This document shows, piece after piece, positions 63,901-64,000 of a DNA stretch of 64,000 nt. This DNA is from Owenia fusiformis. Its lineage: Eukaryota; Annelida; Polychaeta; Sabellida; Oweniidae. The first letter of the stretch is position 1; each line of letters starts with the position of its first letter. The position numbers were made by a program, and so were the translations under genes. Location of the stretch: the NCBI GenBank assembly GCA_903813345.2, contig CAIIXF020000012.1:9258432-9322431 (forward strand). Reading direction: 5' to 3'. The notes beneath the pieces were generated by a model. That model had not been told where the DNA came from. It searched no databases and saw nothing but the letters and a program-made list of their open reading frames with translations.

Positions 63901-64000
63901 ATATACATGTACATGTTTTATTCATTCTTGGTGTTTTATTTCTGCAGGGTAATGTACACAAGAGATGAACCAACACAACCTGATGACATCACTCCTGATA
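45933..64000 (+). CDS. BLTP2: Bridge-like lipid transfer protein 2 (BLTP2/KIAA0100/Hobbit), internal exons, partial at both ends
   Basis: A giant rod-shaped protein of ER-plasma membrane contacts that moves phospholipids along a hydrophobic groove. Exons recognised: 45933-46105, 56365-56463, 56759-57025, 57207-57306, 57463-57556, 57717-57866, 62207-62298, 62491-62680, 63214-63326, and an exon start at 63706 repeated at 63827 and 63948. All join in frame. The product has [10 protein letters not shown]...[28 protein letters not shown], then [55 protein letters not shown] and [11 protein letters not shown], all landmarks of the family's GFWDF-type RBG unit. The 46105/56365 intron hosts a sulfotransferase gene on the other strand and the 57866/62207 intron one on the same strand. 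One intron has a GC donor (62681). No start, stop or N-terminal half is visible; about 1000 N-terminal residues must lie left of 45933. Confidence 0.9.
47244..48239. mobile_element. Mariner-like element with decayed transposase
   Basis: The ends CAGGGTGTCCAAAAAAAACA and TGTTTTTTTGGACACCCTG (TA on each side) open into inverted arms of about 210 bp. On the minus strand near 47650-47600 the reading [12 protein letters not shown] is the catalytic-domain signature of mariner/Tc1-like DDE transposases. Stops interrupt the frame, so it cannot move by itself. Confidence 0.75.
48396..48655. repeat. 60-63 bp tandem repeat, four copies
   Basis: The unit holds GATGATTTGATGAAACTCC, TTTACAGCCAAATATATATA and GGATTGCTATGTGCATGTGA. 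Each contains TTTACAG|CC, which resembles a weak 3' splice site on the plus strand of BLTP2. Confidence 0.75.
49419..54498 (-). CDS. WSCD-like sulfotransferase, C-terminal three exons, nested antisense in a BLTP2 intron
   Basis: A PAPS-dependent sulfotransferase-domain protein of the WSCD1/WSCD2 type, probably a type II Golgi enzyme. Exons (minus strand): 54498-54319, 50544-50278, 49777-49419 (stop TAA), with phases that join in frame. The 5'-phosphosulfate loop is [19 protein letters not shown]. It is followed by [10 protein letters not shown] (spanning the splice), AIKTHHKY and the 3'-phosphate segment [17 protein letters not shown]. The last exon has [12 protein letters not shown] and [10 protein letters not shown]. 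About 268 residues are visible. The first exon's acceptor at 54499 (TTTGTAG) means an upstream exon with the membrane anchor should exist, but I could not identify one. The 3.8-kb intron before 50544 is filled by a minisatellite that repeats the exon's own 3' splice site. Confidence 0.82.
49817..49979. mobile_element. Tigger/pogo-type MITE, 163 bp
   Basis: The ends CAGTAAAACCTGTCTAAGTG and the inverse of CTTCTAACAGGTTTTATTG are inverted. The interior repeats GTGTTCCACT motifs in both directions. It lies in the last intron of the WSCD-like gene. Confidence 0.7.
50545..54050. repeat. 72-bp minisatellite, about 34 copies, derived from a splice acceptor plus exon start
   Basis: Copies run at 50545-52371 and 53429-54050, interrupted by a transposon. 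In minus-strand sense each unit holds a pyrimidine-rich tract, CTTCCAG, then GAATATATACAGGATC and the next bases of the real exon (ATGTACCATGACCTTAAGTTGA), then AACATAATTAGGTATTG. The first unit merges with the true exon at 50544. Two length forms occur: GGTACATTGATC and GGTACTTGATC (plus strand), differing by 2 bp. A second common variant is GGAAGGTTTAG versus GGAAGAGTTAG. Confidence 0.95.
52372..53426. mobile_element. TA-target inverted-repeat element inserted in the minisatellite
   Basis: The ends CAAGGGGCGATCCATATATT and its inverse begin arms of about 210 bp, with TA on each side. Removing it and one TA restores an exact repeat unit (GATCCTGTATATATTCC). The centre has an 88-codon frame (52695-52961) of no recognised family. 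Mariner-like by target and arms. Confidence 0.8.
58531..60564 (+). CDS. Heparan-sulfate 3-O-sulfotransferase-like enzyme, complete, two coding exons, nested in a BLTP2 intron
   Basis: A Golgi PAPS-dependent glycosaminoglycan sulfotransferase of the HS3ST/NDST type, 622 residues. Coding exons are 58531-58687 and 58853-60564, with a 165-bp GT-AG intron in phase 1. A short basic N-terminus and a hydrophobic segment (about residues 6-29) form a type II signal anchor. Residues about 70-240 are a Thr/Ser/Asn/Glu-rich stalk with six imperfect 21-residue repeats and several N-x-S/T sites. The catalytic domain starts with the PAPS loop [16 protein letters not shown] (about 333-348). It continues with GEHHFFN carrying the expected catalytic Glu (about 360), MPKT...[22 protein letters not shown], and a disulfide loop [19 protein letters not shown]. 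In IVICDP, Cys stands where HS3STs have Arg. HS3STs usually have about 300-450 residues, so the stalk is long. A 3' splice-like CAG at 58500 suggests an upstream noncoding exon. Confidence 0.87.
58960..59360 (+). repeat. 63-bp coding minisatellite in the sulfotransferase stalk
   Basis: Six units of 21 codons, typified by [21 protein letters not shown]. Units keep the frame and differ by substitutions, the two in the middle being the most alike. The repeat creates regularly spaced N-E-T/S sites and Thr clusters, suitable for N- and O-glycosylation of a stalk. Confidence 0.8.
60585..61074. mobile_element. piggyBac-type MITE (TTAA target) carrying a tRNA-like sequence
   Basis: The inverted ends AGCTGGACTACGCTCCGAAA and the inverse of CGCTCCAAAACGCAAT...GGT lie between two TTAA (60581-60584 and 61075-61078). 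It begins 20 bp after the stop codon of the HS3ST-like gene, so it probably forms part of its 3' UTR. Length 490 bp, no transposase. Confidence 0.7.
60866..60934 (+). tRNA. tRNA-like sequence or pseudo-tRNA inside the MITE
   Basis: It has an A-box-like TGGTGTAGCGGGT, a 5-bp anticodon stem with loop TGAGCAC (anticodon position AGC, Ala, but G instead of the invariant U33), and a T arm CGGGTTCGAATCCCG with a perfect B box. A TTTTT stop for RNA polymerase III follows. The acceptor stem does not pair (3' side ATTAGCC), so it is not a working tRNA by eye. A tRNA-derived repeat is more likely. Confidence 0.5.
61079..62206. other. Rest of the BLTP2 intron after the nested sulfotransferase
   Basis: AT-rich noncoding sequence with an AATAAA at about 61294 that might serve the nested gene. 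It closes with the TTTGCAG acceptor at 62206. No other feature was recognised. Confidence 0.45.
63650..64000 (+). repeat. 121-bp tandem triplication of a BLTP2 3' splice site and exon start
   Basis: Three copies with exon starts at 63706, 63827 and 63948. Each has AACTGCCATCTTTTATTATA, a T-rich tract, TTTCTACAG or TTTCTGCAG, then GGTTATGTACACAAGAGATG (GGTAATG in copy 3) and the code for [10 protein letters not shown](P/S)D. The unit is not a multiple of three, so an upstream acceptor reads out of frame in the next copy. The real exon must continue from the last copy beyond the window. Confidence 0.9.

Overview
This is AT-rich animal genomic DNA. Genes are split by spliceosomal introns and the window is crowded with DNA transposons, fold-back elements and minisatellites. 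The gene families (a tandem array of clan-2 cytochrome P450s, BLTP2/Hobbit, a WSCD-type sulfotransferase, a heparan-sulfate 3-O-sulfotransferase-like enzyme) and the repeat types suggest a marine invertebrate, most likely a non-vertebrate deuterostome such as a hemichordate or echinoderm. Species is an inference; no marker gene fixes it. I saw no bacterial-type operon, CRISPR array or clear retrovirus.

Left part (1-43.5 kb): a head-to-tail array of minus-strand P450 genes. Gene A contributes only its first exon and runs off the left edge. Genes B (7336-13878), C (16439-25189) and D (29399-38666) each have six exons of identical length (549, 225, 106, 263, 125 and 211 bp; 1479 bp; 492 residues) and look intact. 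All keep the haem cysteine and ExxR, but the C-helix WxxxR reads FxxxK and the I-helix acid is Phe, so this is an atypical subfamily. Aligning the introns and flanks of B, C and D gives clean empty sites for many insertions (Tc1/mariner-like, TTAA-type MITE, fold-back, Helentron-like, SINE-like and others), so the order of events can be read: B split first, C and D are closest. A hAT-type element with a perfect 8-bp duplication lies between A and B.

Right part (45.9-64 kb): a plus-strand fragment of BLTP2 (KIAA0100/Hobbit, a bridge-like lipid transfer protein) with nine supported internal exons plus a triplicated exon start at the right edge. Two of its introns hold other genes, both sulfotransferases: an antisense WSCD-like gene in the 10.3-kb intron, and a sense HS3ST-like gene with its own signal anchor and a 21-residue-repeat stalk in the 4.3-kb intron. 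Upstream BLTP2 exons were not recognised in the window.

The most striking pattern is repeated tandem amplification of splice junctions. About 34 copies of a 72-bp unit spanning a 3' splice site and exon start occur in the WSCD-like gene, three 121-bp copies of an acceptor plus exon start occur in BLTP2, and 144-bp copies of exon 5 plus its donor occur in P450 genes B, C and D.
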